DNA from: Oikopleura dioica
Lineage: Eukaryota; Chordata; Appendicularia; Copelata; Oikopleuridae
DNA: 64,000 nucleotides
Direction: 5' to 3'
NCBI GenBank assembly: GCA_907165135.1
Contig: OU015569.1
Location: 2,976,001 to 3,040,000, forward strand
The position numbers and the translations under genes are program-made. The number at the start of each line of letters is the position of its first letter. Position 1 is the first letter of the stretch. This document shows, in pieces, positions 35,093-45,378 of this stretch. Under the pieces are notes generated by a model that searched no databases, was not told the origin of the DNA, and was given only the letters and a program-made list of their open reading frames with translations.

Positions 35093-35375
35093 ACTAAATC
35101 AGCATTACTCTTCAGCCTTTTACCAAATAAACTTTCTGTAAACAGCATCAAGAAGCCCATTATTATTGAAATAGTTGTTTAGAAGTCTATTTTTAAGGTC
35201 AAAAACTAAGAACTTGATTGACTTTGTTTTTCACCCATTGTTTTTTGCTCGATAAACCCAGGTTTTTCTGCACCTGCTCATCGAAAAATAAAAATCATTT
35301 CATCACTCTGACGTTCAAAAGCAAATTTTCGTCCAGAGAGAACGTTGAAAATTTCAACTTGAAATAATTTCTACC

Positions 35376-35865
35376 ATGTCCGATACGGAACAAAATTCGT
35401 TCACAGGACGTCATCGTCGAACAATTATAAGAATGAAGAACAATAACCCCTATCCAAGGATCCAAGACCAGCAGAAGAAAGCCGATGAAGCTCTACGTGG
35501 GATCAAGACTGCGATGGCGAGGAAAGTTTACTCTGTGGACGAACGAGAGTCCCGAAAAAATGATGGTACCTAAAGAATCAAAATTAAAATAGCACTTTAT
35601 AATTCAGAACGAAATAAATTTCGACATCGATACAAACAGCTAACGGATGAACATCTCGACAACGCAAAGCGTCTTGAAGAAATCACATTGCTTCACGAAG
35701 AAGGCAAGGGTTGAATTAATTTTTATTCCATCTTATGAAAAAAGATACAGCGACCCAAAAATAGCCAAGGAAGACTATGAAGCTAGCCTTCGGGCGAAGG
35801 CAGCTTACGAAGAAAGTAACCCTGAGTTTATGGACGAACTCACACAGGAAAACTTGGAACAATAG
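35376..35865 (+). CDS. Small coiled-coil protein, unknown
   Basis: MSDTEQNSFTGRHRRTII starts a hydrophilic, helix-rich protein of about 135 residues. Exon 1 ends at 35574 (phase 1) and exon 2 runs 35618-35707, giving a charged helix (KFRHRYKQLTDEHLDNAKRL). A last piece from 35745 (YSDPKIAKEDYEASLRAKAA) ends at TAG 35863-35865. The last junction fits only with a GG or similar non-standard donor, or reflects a frameshift. No domain was recognised; probably cytoplasmic. Confidence 0.5.
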
Positions 35866-36112
35866 CTTCCGTATCGACAATTTGATATCGTTTTATAATA
35901 TTATAATTTATATATTATATATTTATTTATCTTGTTTATTCAATTTAGCTTTATTCAATTTCACTGAACAAAATCTCATAAACATATTCGCTTATTCTAA
36001 ATTTGAGTCGTGCTCGAAATTTCCTTTCGCCGATAAGATCTTTTCTTCTTTTCCTGCAGTGACTGCACTGTTTTGTGCCTTCAGCATCTCTTGTCTCGTC
36101 TCATCCAGTGCT

Positions 36113-38020
36113 CTATGACAGCTAGTAGATCGCTTGAATGTCAGTGGCAGTTGTAAAAATGTCGGCTAAAGCACTGCTATCCTCAAATAACTCAGGTATT
36201 GCTTACCAGTATTGCAACGCATGCTCCAGCAACAATTGTGTAGTTGAACCAGTCGAGTTCTCCGGAAGTCCGTTTTCTCTCGATAATAGGCTCTTCGGCA
36301 AAGTTAATTAATCCTCCGACGATTTCTATTACAGCAAAAGCTATTCCCATCGTTGAATAGGGAAAGCATATTTCAACACTTGTTAATGCTTTCAAACAAA
36401 GATTATTAGAAAGACTCGACTTGGTTTGAGAGCATTTCCCTGAATAGTTCGTAAAAGTACCCGATTCGCATGACAAAAGATAGGGAAATAAAAACCAGCC
36501 AAAGACTTCCCACAGATGATTGAAAAACCCCAACGGCCATGAGTACCAACGAAAGCATAAAGAGAATATACGGCCAGACAAGTTGGATCAGTCTTTCATC
36601 GTATTTTTCCTTGTTGTATTTGTCGCGCAAGTACTGCATGGCGAATCCGAGAACAGGCGAAGCAGCCGTGTTGATTACAGTCTTGGTGATGTTGAAATAG
36701 CTCAGGTAATCTTCGTATGTGCTGCCAGAATCTTCAATCACTTCTTTTCGATCGTAGATGAAGTCATTGATGAGGGAAAGACTCATGTGCGAGATGAAGT
36801 TCCCAACGGAGAAAAGCAAGACGGAAGAGATGTAAACGGGCGAGGCCAGACAAGCAAGCGTTGTTTTGAAGTTTTGCACAGGAGAAGTGTCTGTTTTCTC
36901 GATCCAACTGTCGCCCGATCGGAAAACAGAAAGAAATGTCCGGCCAGCTCTTGTTTCGGTTGTGACTGTGTACCAAGGAAGAAACAGTGCTCCAGTAACG
37001 ATGGAAAACAGTATCAAGCATGCCCAGATGAGGGAAAGATCTCGCGAAGTCAGATCTGTGTTGTCGCAAACGAGCTCCCACACTTGTCCCATGAATTGGC
37101 TTAAATTTGCACCAAGAGTATTTACAGTTATGAGAAACAAGGACCACTCGAAAAGGCGAGAATTCGGTAAAATGCCGATCATCAGGGTAACTGCAGACCC
37201 GTACTTGACAATATCTCTAATTTATTCGTCAAAATCTTTTCAGAAAACGTGAAAATGCGAAAAAAAGAAGAGACATTTCCTGAAAAACCCAGCCATACAA
37301 CAAGTTATCACTTTCTCCCGGAACTGCTTGCCACATGAGAAGGTACCCAAGCGCGAGGGTCAATTTAGTAGCGATCAACGAAAGACCCGGGCCCAGATAA
37401 TCTCGAATCACTCCAAGGCCGAAGATGATGATTCCTGCAAATGACGCAGAATAGACCATGATTTGGGAAATCTTAGCATTTTGTGACGCACAAACGTCTT
37501 CATCTGCAACACACGCGTCTCTTTGGAAAAAAGTTGATTAAAAAATTCTTATTCCAGACATTTTTTCCTTTTTTGAGCGATATAACTGACTCACTTTATA
37601 TAGAGTAAAATCAGTAGAGAAGGTGATTCTCTAACTAATTTGAATGAAACTGCAGAATAAGCGGAAAAAGCAAAAGTACCTGTAGTAGTTTTCTTTCTTA
37701 TACAAGGCAGTAAGCGCACTCCAACCAAAAATCAACATCGTATGAAGCAGAACATCAACAAAGCCAAAACAGTAGGCAATGCATTTTTGAGTGAAACTCA
37801 TGCATTTATCATCGTCCTCTGCTTCTCTCTTCACTTTTTCTTCGCAAGCAACCTTCATGCTCTCGGCTTCCAACTAAAGTTGTTTTAAAAAGTTTCGCCA
37901 AGTGCACTTTCCAAAATTTTTATAAGCCGCAAATTCGACTTTATGGCAAGTTACCTTTTCATCAAAAAGAGAGATATCTTCCGCTTTGTTTTCAGAACGA
38001 GAATTTTTACGAAATCTCAT
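36113..38020 (-). CDS. slc43: SLC43-like amino-acid transporter (major facilitator)
   Basis: Exons 38020-37955, 37873-37680, 37520-37289, 37203-about 36425, about 36389-36207 and 36121-36113. A hydrophilic N-terminus (MRFRKNSRSENKAEDI) precedes twelve predicted membrane helices. TM1 ends in LIFGWSALTALYKKENYY, matching the LLGWGSLLIMLKNEGFY of SLC43A1/A2; TM2-3 have GLGVIRDYLGPGLSLIA, and late helices have SVEICFPYSTMGIAFAVIE, matching AICFPAEHFGKLYGLV. The family carries large neutral amino acids across the plasma membrane without sodium. The exon 3 boundary may be W|GT or Q|GA; the junction near 36400 is not resolved. It is the most downstream of five minus-strand genes with short gaps. Confidence 0.8.
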
Positions 38021-38238
38021 CTCGATCTTTCGATTCTCTTTGGACTTTAATCTGTCCTACTCTCTATTTCCGTTTTTGAACCTTGAATTATTTTTTTGCA
38101 AAAATGTTTTTCTATATTTTGGGGACTAAATTTCCTCCAATAAGAAGAGGTTAAACTTGGATCAATTCCAAGGATACCCAAGCATTAAGAAATTGAAGGT
38201 TTATTCAAAGTACAGTTAACAAAAAAAGCAATGGATTA

Positions 38239-39096
38239 TTATTCACCAGAGATTTCGGCCTAAAATATTGTCTCAAGGAGTGTACTGTTGTTGATTCAAT
38301 TACCAGCTTGTTTTCAGCGATGGATTCGTCGAGAGTGCCGTGGATCTTTTCCAGCGTTGCTTTGAGAATTTGGTTTCCTTCGGCGGCGGCCTGAACAGGA
38401 AACTGTAGCGAGTGAGAAGTTACAGTCGACTTACAGTGCAGGCTTTGGTAAGACGCTTGTTGGAGGCCTTGACGTCAGAGAACTCCTTTTTCAGCTGAAC
38501 GTAGCTCGCTTGTCTGAATGATTTTTTGCAAAAAAACGATAAAATTGGGGAGAAAAGTACTTGGACTCGTTGTTGGCTTTGAGACTGGCGAGTTCACTCT
38601 CGAGCTTGGCGATTTCAGCGAGGTTTTCTTTCTTGTCCTTTTCGAGTTGAGCTTCGCGGTCCTTGATTTCCTGCAGCAGTTTCTCCATTTCTTCAATTTC
38701 AACGTCTTTGGAAGCGATAGTCACGTCCCTGGAGAAAGTTAGAAGACCACTTTGTCTACCAGACAAAAATACCGTAAGTAAGCGATTTCATCCCACTTGT
38801 CGACAATTTTTGTGGACGCTCCGAGCACTCGAATGACGAGTTGCTAATTTTTTATATGTTTTTTTATGAATACAATCAAAATATCAAGTTTAGGGTTCAT
38901 TGAAAATCAAGAAGTTTAAACAAACTTGTCTCGCAGTCTTCTCTCTGGAAGCTTCGCGCTCCTCGTCGCAAATAATCTGAAGATCCTTCTTCAAAATCTG
39001 CATTTCCTTGTTCTTGTAATCCCAGTCGGCCGGCTTTGGCATCGACTTCGCTGGCGGCAGCTCCCGGTTATGAATGTCCATCGCGATCGAAGTCAT
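38239..39096 (-). CDS. Coiled-coil protein, unknown family
   Basis: Six exons (39096-38926, 38843-38773, 38728-38561, 38513-38435, 38390-38304, 38259-38239) join in phase to 198 residues; the last exon codes only AEISGE. After a Pro-containing N-terminus (PPAKSMPKPADWDYKNKE) the protein is nearly all helix with heptad leucines: MQILKKDLQIICDEEREA, EMEKLLQEIKDREAQLEKDK, LAEIAKLESELASLKANNES, and a final helix ILKATLEKIHGTLDE. No signal peptide is seen. It may be a cytoskeletal or centrosomal adaptor, but nothing decides this. The introns are GT-AG, 44-82 nt. Confidence 0.75.
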
Positions 39097-39347
39097 CTTC
39101 TACTTTTTTTTCTCTTGATCCCTTTTACAATTCAGAGATCTTGGAGTCGATTAGTCAACCCTTGCAAGTGATAAGAGCGCCCTGCTGCGTCATATGACGA
39201 GAGAAAGAAAAAGAGGAAATTTGTTCTTTTTTATATTTTATTCAATTGCGAAAATTCTATCTAAAAATAATATTTCCAGTCAGCGCGGATTTTAAGGCAC
39301 ATGTTTTTCTAAAGAGTAAATTGCGAAAAAAAGCTTGAAATGAATCT

Positions 39348-40023
39348 CTACAGATCGTAGTGAGGAATTCGAAGGTCCGACATCGAGTTTTTCACCTCGG
39401 AAGCACAAGCGATGATTCCAGCCATGTCCGGCTTTCCGTCCAGCGCCAAAGCAAGATTTTTAACGAGACAGCGGCTAGTAATTAATGTTAATTGATACCG
39501 AAAACGCTCGTTTCACGACAACCGTTTTTCTGCAAAAATCAACTAGCCTTGGAGATTTTTCCAGTTTGAGCTTACCATTGAGGCGCCAATTTTTTGACAA
39601 TAGAAAGGTCGACGGTGCGTTCTTTTTCAATGCGTCCAAGTTGGGCTCCGATTGCTGCGCAAATTTGACCTGGGTTTTGGGCGATTTCATCCAAGGGCAT
39701 TGCTTTGAGTAGCTTGTCGACAGGCTCGACAACGGAGAACACGTCGTTGCAAGCGCTCTTCAAGGCCTTGGCAGTTTTCTTTTCCATCAATCCAGTGACG
39801 GAAAGCATTTGAATCGCATCACAGTCTTTAAAAATGCGTTAGCATTCGTCATTATTCAAAAAAGGGTGCCTGTTGTGGTGCTTTATAAATTAATCATCTT
39901 ACCGGCATAATCCTTGATCTTGCTCCAATATGACGCCCCACAATCGCATTCGCAGGTTTCCGGGCATTTCTCTAGTGCAAACGAGATTGAAAAAAGCGCG
40001 GAAAAATAGGCAGCCAATTTCAT
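39348..40023 (-). CDS. Small secreted cysteine-containing protein, possibly saposin-like
   Basis: Exons 40023-39903, 39825-39576 and 39474-39348 give 165 residues. The signal peptide is MKLAAYFSALFSISFA. The mature part has an early cysteine cluster (CPETCECDCG), then a helical region with spaced cysteines (DCDAIQMLSV, LKSACNDVFSVVEPVDKLLK, NPGQICAAIG, RCLVKN, IIACASEV). The NPGQICAAIG piece is like the P..IC..IG step of saposin-B domains, but the full cysteine pattern does not fit cleanly. It is presumably extracellular or lysosomal. It lies between the coiled-coil gene and alkaline phosphatase with gaps of about 250 bp. Confidence 0.75.
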
Positions 40024-40273
40024 TTTGTAAAAAAATTATTTGATGCGGCTTTGGAAATTGTAAAAATGAAGATTTACTGAGGGGTAACGATCGTATTATT
40101 CCCCTAGGCCACGTAAACTAAAAGCGACATTGTTCACCGCGCCTTTGTCGATTTTGACGATGAAAAGCGAAAGATTTCGTTGCTTTTCTAGGATGCCGAG
40201 CTTCCTGGGGAAAATTACCTGCTACACTTGCTCATGTTTATGACAAATTATTAGAATAGAAAGTCATTTTGAT

Positions 40274-42163
40274 TTATTGACAGTGCGGCGCTGATTCGAA
40301 TTCTTCCAAGCAAAGGGAGAACATCATTACAGTAAAAATGTAGCTCTGTTCATAAGTTCCAACGAGTAGATGGCTCATCGGGCCGCTTAAAAGACAGTTT
40401 TCTTGAATCACCTTAAATATAATTCTTGCCTGGCGTAAACTGGCACGTCGTCTGCTCCGTGATCAACGTCTCTTTTCGAAACGCTTCCAGGAAATAAGTA
40501 GTCTTTGTCGTGGGTAACTTCTTGCGGTTGATTGTACTTTAATTCCTCCTTTGCCTTGCTTTGGGCGTATTGGATCTTTGTGAAAGAACCTGGATACCGA
40601 GGGTCGTATTTTTCCGAGTACTTCATCGAAATTGTCGCGTCGCCGAACACTGATGAGTTTCTAGCTCCATAACCTGTAATTGTGAAAGAGTGGGAATGGT
40701 CGGCGGTCACGATTACCAGAGTCTCGTCTTTTTGTAGGGTTAGACTTTGCTCAATGAAAATAAAATTAAAGAAGGTACTAAAAGCCTTTCCTAAGTTTAC
40801 ATGTTTCAAAACAGTTTCGATTGTGTCATCGAATTCAACAAATTCTTCAAGCGCTTTGTGAGCCTGATTGGCATGGTGTCCCTATAATTGACCTTGTTAT
40901 ACTGAAAAGAAAACGAGTCGACGAGATCTTACATGATCAATCCTTCCGCCCTCAACAATCATAACATATCCGTCTTCATGACTCTCAAAGTTTTTTAACG
41001 CAGCAATTGTCATTTCAACCAAAGATGGATCGCTTTCAGGGTCTCGGTCTGTTTTGTAAGGCAAGTGGCCATCTGCGAAAATTCCGAGGTAGCTTTCCGT
41101 TTTGTTCAGCGTCATCAGTTCTTCTTTCGTTGAAATCACCTTGTGGGGCGAAGAAAGTCTGGCTTAGGCTTATCATCAATAACTTTATAGAGTAACAATA
41201 TTTTTTATTTCAAATAACTAAGCCTGTCTAGCTCGGGGCCGATGTTTTTCATTCCTCCACCAAAAATTATGTCAAAGAATCGGGCGTTAGAGACGAGCTG
41301 ACGAGCGATAGAAGGACAGAAATCATCATCACCAGATTTCTCGTGCCACCGGTCAGAGTAATGAGCGTAAACAGCGGACGGCGTCGCATGTGTTAACCGC
41401 GTTGATGTTACTTACAATTTATTGGCAATTTATTGAGCTGAGAATTAATGAACCTAAGGCTGTCTTCTTCCCCTGCTTCTTGGCTTTGACTAAAATAGAC
41501 TCTGCTACAGATTCATCACTTTTTCCTTCGTTGATTTCATTCTGCCAACTTTTTTCTTCTTCTGGAAATGATTCACAGTTCTGTCTGAAATCCACTTTTG
41601 CAGTAACACCAGCGGTGGACCAGGTTGTTTTGAAACCTTGATAGCTGAGCTTTATAATATCGAGAACATATGAAAAAGTGACCTGAAAAGAGTGCATTTG
41701 CAGTCGAAGCAGAATCTGGAGTCTGAACGTCAACTGAGTAGGTCTTAGCCATTCCGGTCCAGTCCAGACTTTCCATTGCTGTCACGAAGCTCTCTCCATT
41801 TTCTCCTCTTTTTTGACCCTTCAGAATTCTTCCAGCAGTAACAGTCTTGATCGGGGATGAAATTATTTAATTATACCAGCGTTTACCTTCCATTTAGCAG
41901 TCTTGAAAATGCCCTGCAAATAGTTTTACAGTACTGAATAATTTATCCCTCTTCTGAACACCCATCCCATCTCCCATGAAAACGATCAAATTCTTCGCCT
42001 TCTTATTATTTGGCATTCTTCCTAGGTTTTTCAATAACTGTTTTTTGCCTAGCTCTTTCCAATATAAAACAGTCTCTTCTTCTGCCTTCCATCTTCCGCC
42101 TCGTTTTCCTTCATTACAAAAAACCGTGGAAAAAAGCAGAAAAAATTTTGCTACTTTCATCAT
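40274..42163 (-). CDS. Alkaline phosphatase, secreted
   Basis: Eight exons (42163-41960, 41845-41683, 41636-41454, 41410-41224, 41158-40933, 40881-40801, 40749-40430, 40385-40274) join in phase to 491 residues. The signal peptide is MMKVAKFFLLFSTVFC. All catalytic landmarks are there: metal-binding FMGDGMG, the phosphorylated serine in TPDSASTANALFSG, EGGRIDHGHHANQAHKALEE, TADHSHSFTITGYG, and HGADDVPVYASGPMSHL. It hydrolyses phosphate monoesters with two zinc and one magnesium ion outside the cell. The C-terminus (FTVMMFSLCLEEFESAPHCQ) is weakly hydrophobic and not a convincing GPI signal. Two introns, 40386-40429 and 41159-41223, must use GC donors to preserve conserved sequence. Confidence 0.95.
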
Positions 42164-42422
42164 TTCAATGAAAAAAAAATTGAAATGAACGATAGTTCTA
42201 ATTTGACTATTACAAAATGTTACTTTATATTGGAGACAGGCAAATATAAACAAGAGACTCTTCTCGATCTTCTCGCCCATCAGCGCAAATAAATTGTTTT
42301 GGTTTATTCTTTTGGCTCCTTCTATATTACAAGCAATCAAAAGAGGACAATCAAGGAAGCCAATTTTCCCCAAAAAGAAATAACGTTTCCAGTAAGGCTT
42401 TTGATGTTTATTGTCAATTGAA

Positions 42423-42842
42423 CTAACGGAAGTATGACATTGCAAAGAAAAGGAGAAGGAAAATATAGGAACCGCCGAGGACGAGCCTTATCAACTTTGA
42501 ATACGAAATGGTGAAAATATACCAGCAGGAGGCGATGATGAAGAGCCAAAACAAAAAGTGAAATAATGGAAGCGGAGTGGCGACATATTCTGAATTAATA
42601 GAACTTGCAACAATTCTAATATGGCTACCTTCAAAAGTGATTCTTTCTTCTGAATAAGAGGTGATTCCAGTTGACGCGCTAGAACTGCCTTCCTTTTTTC
42701 GTTTTCTTTCAAAGCTCTCTCGTTTGCTCTTCTCTACATTTCTGGTTATTCTTTGAGGCTTTTCCTTTTCGACTTCATGTTATTTCAAAAGTTCTCTGAA
42801 AGATGAAAACTGTTCTGTCCGGTATGGTCCTCTGCTAGCCAT
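42423..42842 (-). CDS. Membrane-hairpin protein with possible in-frame stop
   Basis: The 3' exons 42777?-42629, 42589-42523 and 42486-42423 join in phase into a charged segment (RNVEKSKRESFERKRKKEG) followed by two close hydrophobic stretches (PLFHFLFWLFIIASCW and GGSYIFLLLFFAMSYFR) that would form a C-terminal hairpin in a membrane. Reading further up in the same frame reaches ATG at 42842 (MASRGPYRTEQFSSFRELLK), but a TAA at about 42783 separates it from the rest. Either a short non-standard intron removes the stop, or the ATG belongs elsewhere, or the allele is broken. No family was recognised. Confidence 0.45.
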
Positions 42843-43369
42843 AATTTGGCCTACAATGGGACTGTATTCTCACCTAAACAATGATAGTTGTCGCGAATGC
42901 ATCGATCTTCCCTTCCCCTGGGACGACAAGTACGGGACCCTAAATATGCTCCAAATAAACACAATTAATACTTTAATGTATGCACCGGGGTTCAATAGAT
43001 GCAATCACCACTCATTTTATCACACAACTCCGCACATACAAGCAACTGGAAAGAAAGCGAGCTCAAAACTTCAAACGCGAATTTCATATAAAGAATAAAT
43101 GTTAATAAAAGATTAAAATTGTATCCTTCATGATTGCACTTCAACCAGACAACTCAACCACAATTCGAATAGGTCAAGATTCAGCGTGATATTCGTGATA
43201 CTTTCCTAGCGTTTTTATACATTTCAATCATATTCAGGAGAATTCTTTCCGGGCTATAAATACCTCCTTAGTAAAGATCTCGTACGCCAGTTTGAAATTG
43301 CTGGGAGTTTTCTTTTAGGGTAGATATCCTGCACATTCTCTCATAGAGCGCTCAGAATGTGCTGATTGC

Positions 43370-43622
43370 AACCCTTCAAGAACTGCTCAAAATCGACGAG
43401 ATGATGTGCTTTTAGCATTGAGATTTTAGAGCCAGGAGATGAAAAACGAAAAGGGAGTCTTTTCGAAGGTAGAATATAAGCATCTTCTCTAACAGAATCA
43501 AAATAGAATCAAGAGAATTCGCTTATGGCACCTTCGAAGAACTACCCAAAATCGACGAGAAGATGTGCTTTTAGCATAGAAATTTTTCAGCTTGGAAGAG
43601 AACGAAAAAGGAGTCATTTTAT
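43370..43622. repeat. Two direct copies of an 85-90 bp unit
   Basis: AAAATCGACGAGATGATGTG with its flanks (43370-43463) recurs as AAAATCGACGAGAAGATGTG (43535-43622). Both continue through GCTTTTAGCAT and end in AACGAAAAAGGAGTC-type sequence. The second copy runs into the 3' end of Hand. Confidence 0.65.
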
Positions 43623-43928
43623 TTTTTGATACCAGAATGGTAGATAGTCGGAAGGGACAACTCTACTGGTTCCGTAGCTTCGTTTTGAAGCATGTCTGTT
43701 AGGTACTTGATAGAACTTGCGGCGTAGCGAAGTGTCTTGATCTTGGACAGCTTTGTTTCGGCAGGGATGTTTGGAATGTGGCTCCGCAGACGATTGTAAG
43801 CTGAAATGATCAATTTTAAATATGATTAGGGGGCACAAGTTCTTACCGGAGTTGATTGAGGCCGTCCTTTTTTCTCTGCTGCGTTTGCTAGTCTTGGTGT
43901 GGCGAATTGCTGGCACAAGCTCGTTCAT
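43619..43928 (-). CDS. Hand: Hand bHLH transcription factor
   Basis: Exons 43928-43847 and 43800-43619 give an 87-residue protein, almost nothing but the bHLH domain. The basic region and helix 1 read KRSREKRTASINSAYNRLRS and the loop and helix 2 read [20 protein letters not shown] then SSIKYLTDML. This matches HAND proteins ([43 protein letters not shown] in vertebrates, given here only in part: INSAF, [20 protein letters not shown]). It dimerises with E-proteins and binds E-boxes in the nucleus; in chordates it acts in heart and mesoderm. It lacks the N- and C-terminal extensions of vertebrate HAND (about 215 residues). The 46-nt intron is GT-AG. Confidence 0.9.
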
Positions 43929-44300
43929 GGGTACTTGGTACTGCTCATAACTCTAGTAAAGCGCTTGGTTCTCGCAGTTATGAACGAATTGGATTTAATT
44001 TTGACAGCTCGTCTGAATTGTATTTTTTTACAAAAGGCAAAAGTTGCAAATTGGAAAGCATTTGATAAGGTGCATCATGAGATATTCTCGATTTCCTTAT
44101 TCAAACGACTCTTCCGACGCCAAACATCTCGCTATCGAGGAGCCATGCTATCCACGTAGCCTTGTGGGGGTGAATCGGAGCATTTTTCAGTCTGTTTTTA
44201 GTTGAGATAAGTCAAGAGAGATGCTGTCACATGCAATTTATTAATCAACTTGCTGAGTTCTGTTGATATTTACATGTTTAAAGTAATAATTTTAGCGAGA

Positions 44301-45092
44301 ATGGGTAGTAAAGCTGAGAAAGATGCTTATAGTCTTCTCGGGATAAACTCAGATGCAGGAGAAGAAGAAATCAAAAAAGCTTTTCGAAGGAATAGTTTGA
44401 AATTCCATCCAGACAAAAACCCAAACGATCCAAAGGCAAACGAAAGGTTCCAGAGGTTGAAGCATGCCTACGACTTTCTTCTGAAAACATTGAAGCGAAG
44501 AGAACAGCGCAAAAGAGAAGATCAGGTAAAGAAGATTTGAAGGGGTCAATTATGAAAAATTCCAAGCAAAATCGCATTGCTGGTCAGTTGGGAGCGATTG
44601 GTGGAGCAGGTCACTTCTACTGGTCCGACAGAAGCCTCACCAGGGGCAAAGGATTCAGAGACGCTTTTGGAGAGCCTCAAATTAGAAAATTATTAAACTT
44701 CCTGGCTGTTGGAGCGAAGCATATTAATCTAAAGGTAATTTTAAACTCCCTTGTACAGGTTTTATGTTTCAAGTTTTTGTGGGCTGATTGTTGGAACATC
44801 GAAGAAGCGGGATGGATAATGGCGTTCGGGAATGGAAAGGATGAATACGGAGAAACTTGGGTCGACTTGAGCTTTCAGGATAAACGTTTATTCAAAATGT
44901 TCAATCAGAAATTCATTATTTTATTCAGACTGCACTCCGTTCACAGTTGTAGCCCAGGAAATCGCCGAATACAGCGGAGAAGAAAGCAATCGACAAGAAC
45001 TGGGAAGCTCGGCAGTAGGAAACCGTCAAGTCATCAAGTATAAACGAAGAGCTGGTTTCGCTTTTGTACGATTCAACATTTCTTTCTTGTAA
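44301..45092 (+). CDS. J-domain (DnaJ) protein with novel C-terminal part
   Basis: Exons 44301-44525, 44567-44734, 44774-44885 and 44929-45092 join in phase to 222 residues. Residues 8-70 are a J domain: DAYSLLGINSDAGEEEIKKA, LKFHPDKNPNDPKA with the HPD motif that stimulates Hsp70, and RFQRLKHAYDFLL. A basic Arg/Lys run (KRREQRKRED) follows. The rest (GGAGHFYWSDRSLTRGKGF, RKLLNFLAVGAKHINLK, WVDLSFQ, VIKYKRRAGFAFVRF) matches nothing I know. The J domain is closest to the DNAJC class. The Lys/Arg linker may be a nuclear signal. AATAAA overlaps the stop region, so the 3' UTR is very short. Confidence 0.75.
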
Positions 45093-45378
45093 ATAAACCC
45101 TTGAGCGATCGGCTTCCATGAACAATTCAAACTGGGCTTATTCTATTCTTCTTTTTTTATGTTAGAGCATTCGGCCACAAATTGTCTTTTTCATCATTCA
45201 GAAATCATCAATAATCATCTGTAAATCAACTGTACGAACTAATAAATACATTTACAAACTGATGCGTGAAAAGTATCTAAATATTCAATGATTATTTCAC
45301 CCAAAAGAGCAATCAAAAGATTTCTCCAACTAGCGAGAAAACTTTACCGAAAAGAAAGAGCGTCGAAAGATAAGGACA

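Noticed and set aside
36113-42842. Operon of five minus-strand genes
   Set aside because: The order is suggestive, but gaps of 220-260 bp are larger than expected for larvacean operons and no spliced-leader evidence can be read from DNA.
42856-43098. 80-codon plus-strand frame with several Cys and His
   Set aside because: Suggests a zinc-binding peptide at first sight, but spacing fits no known motif and there is no supporting context; it starts just above the minus-strand hairpin gene.
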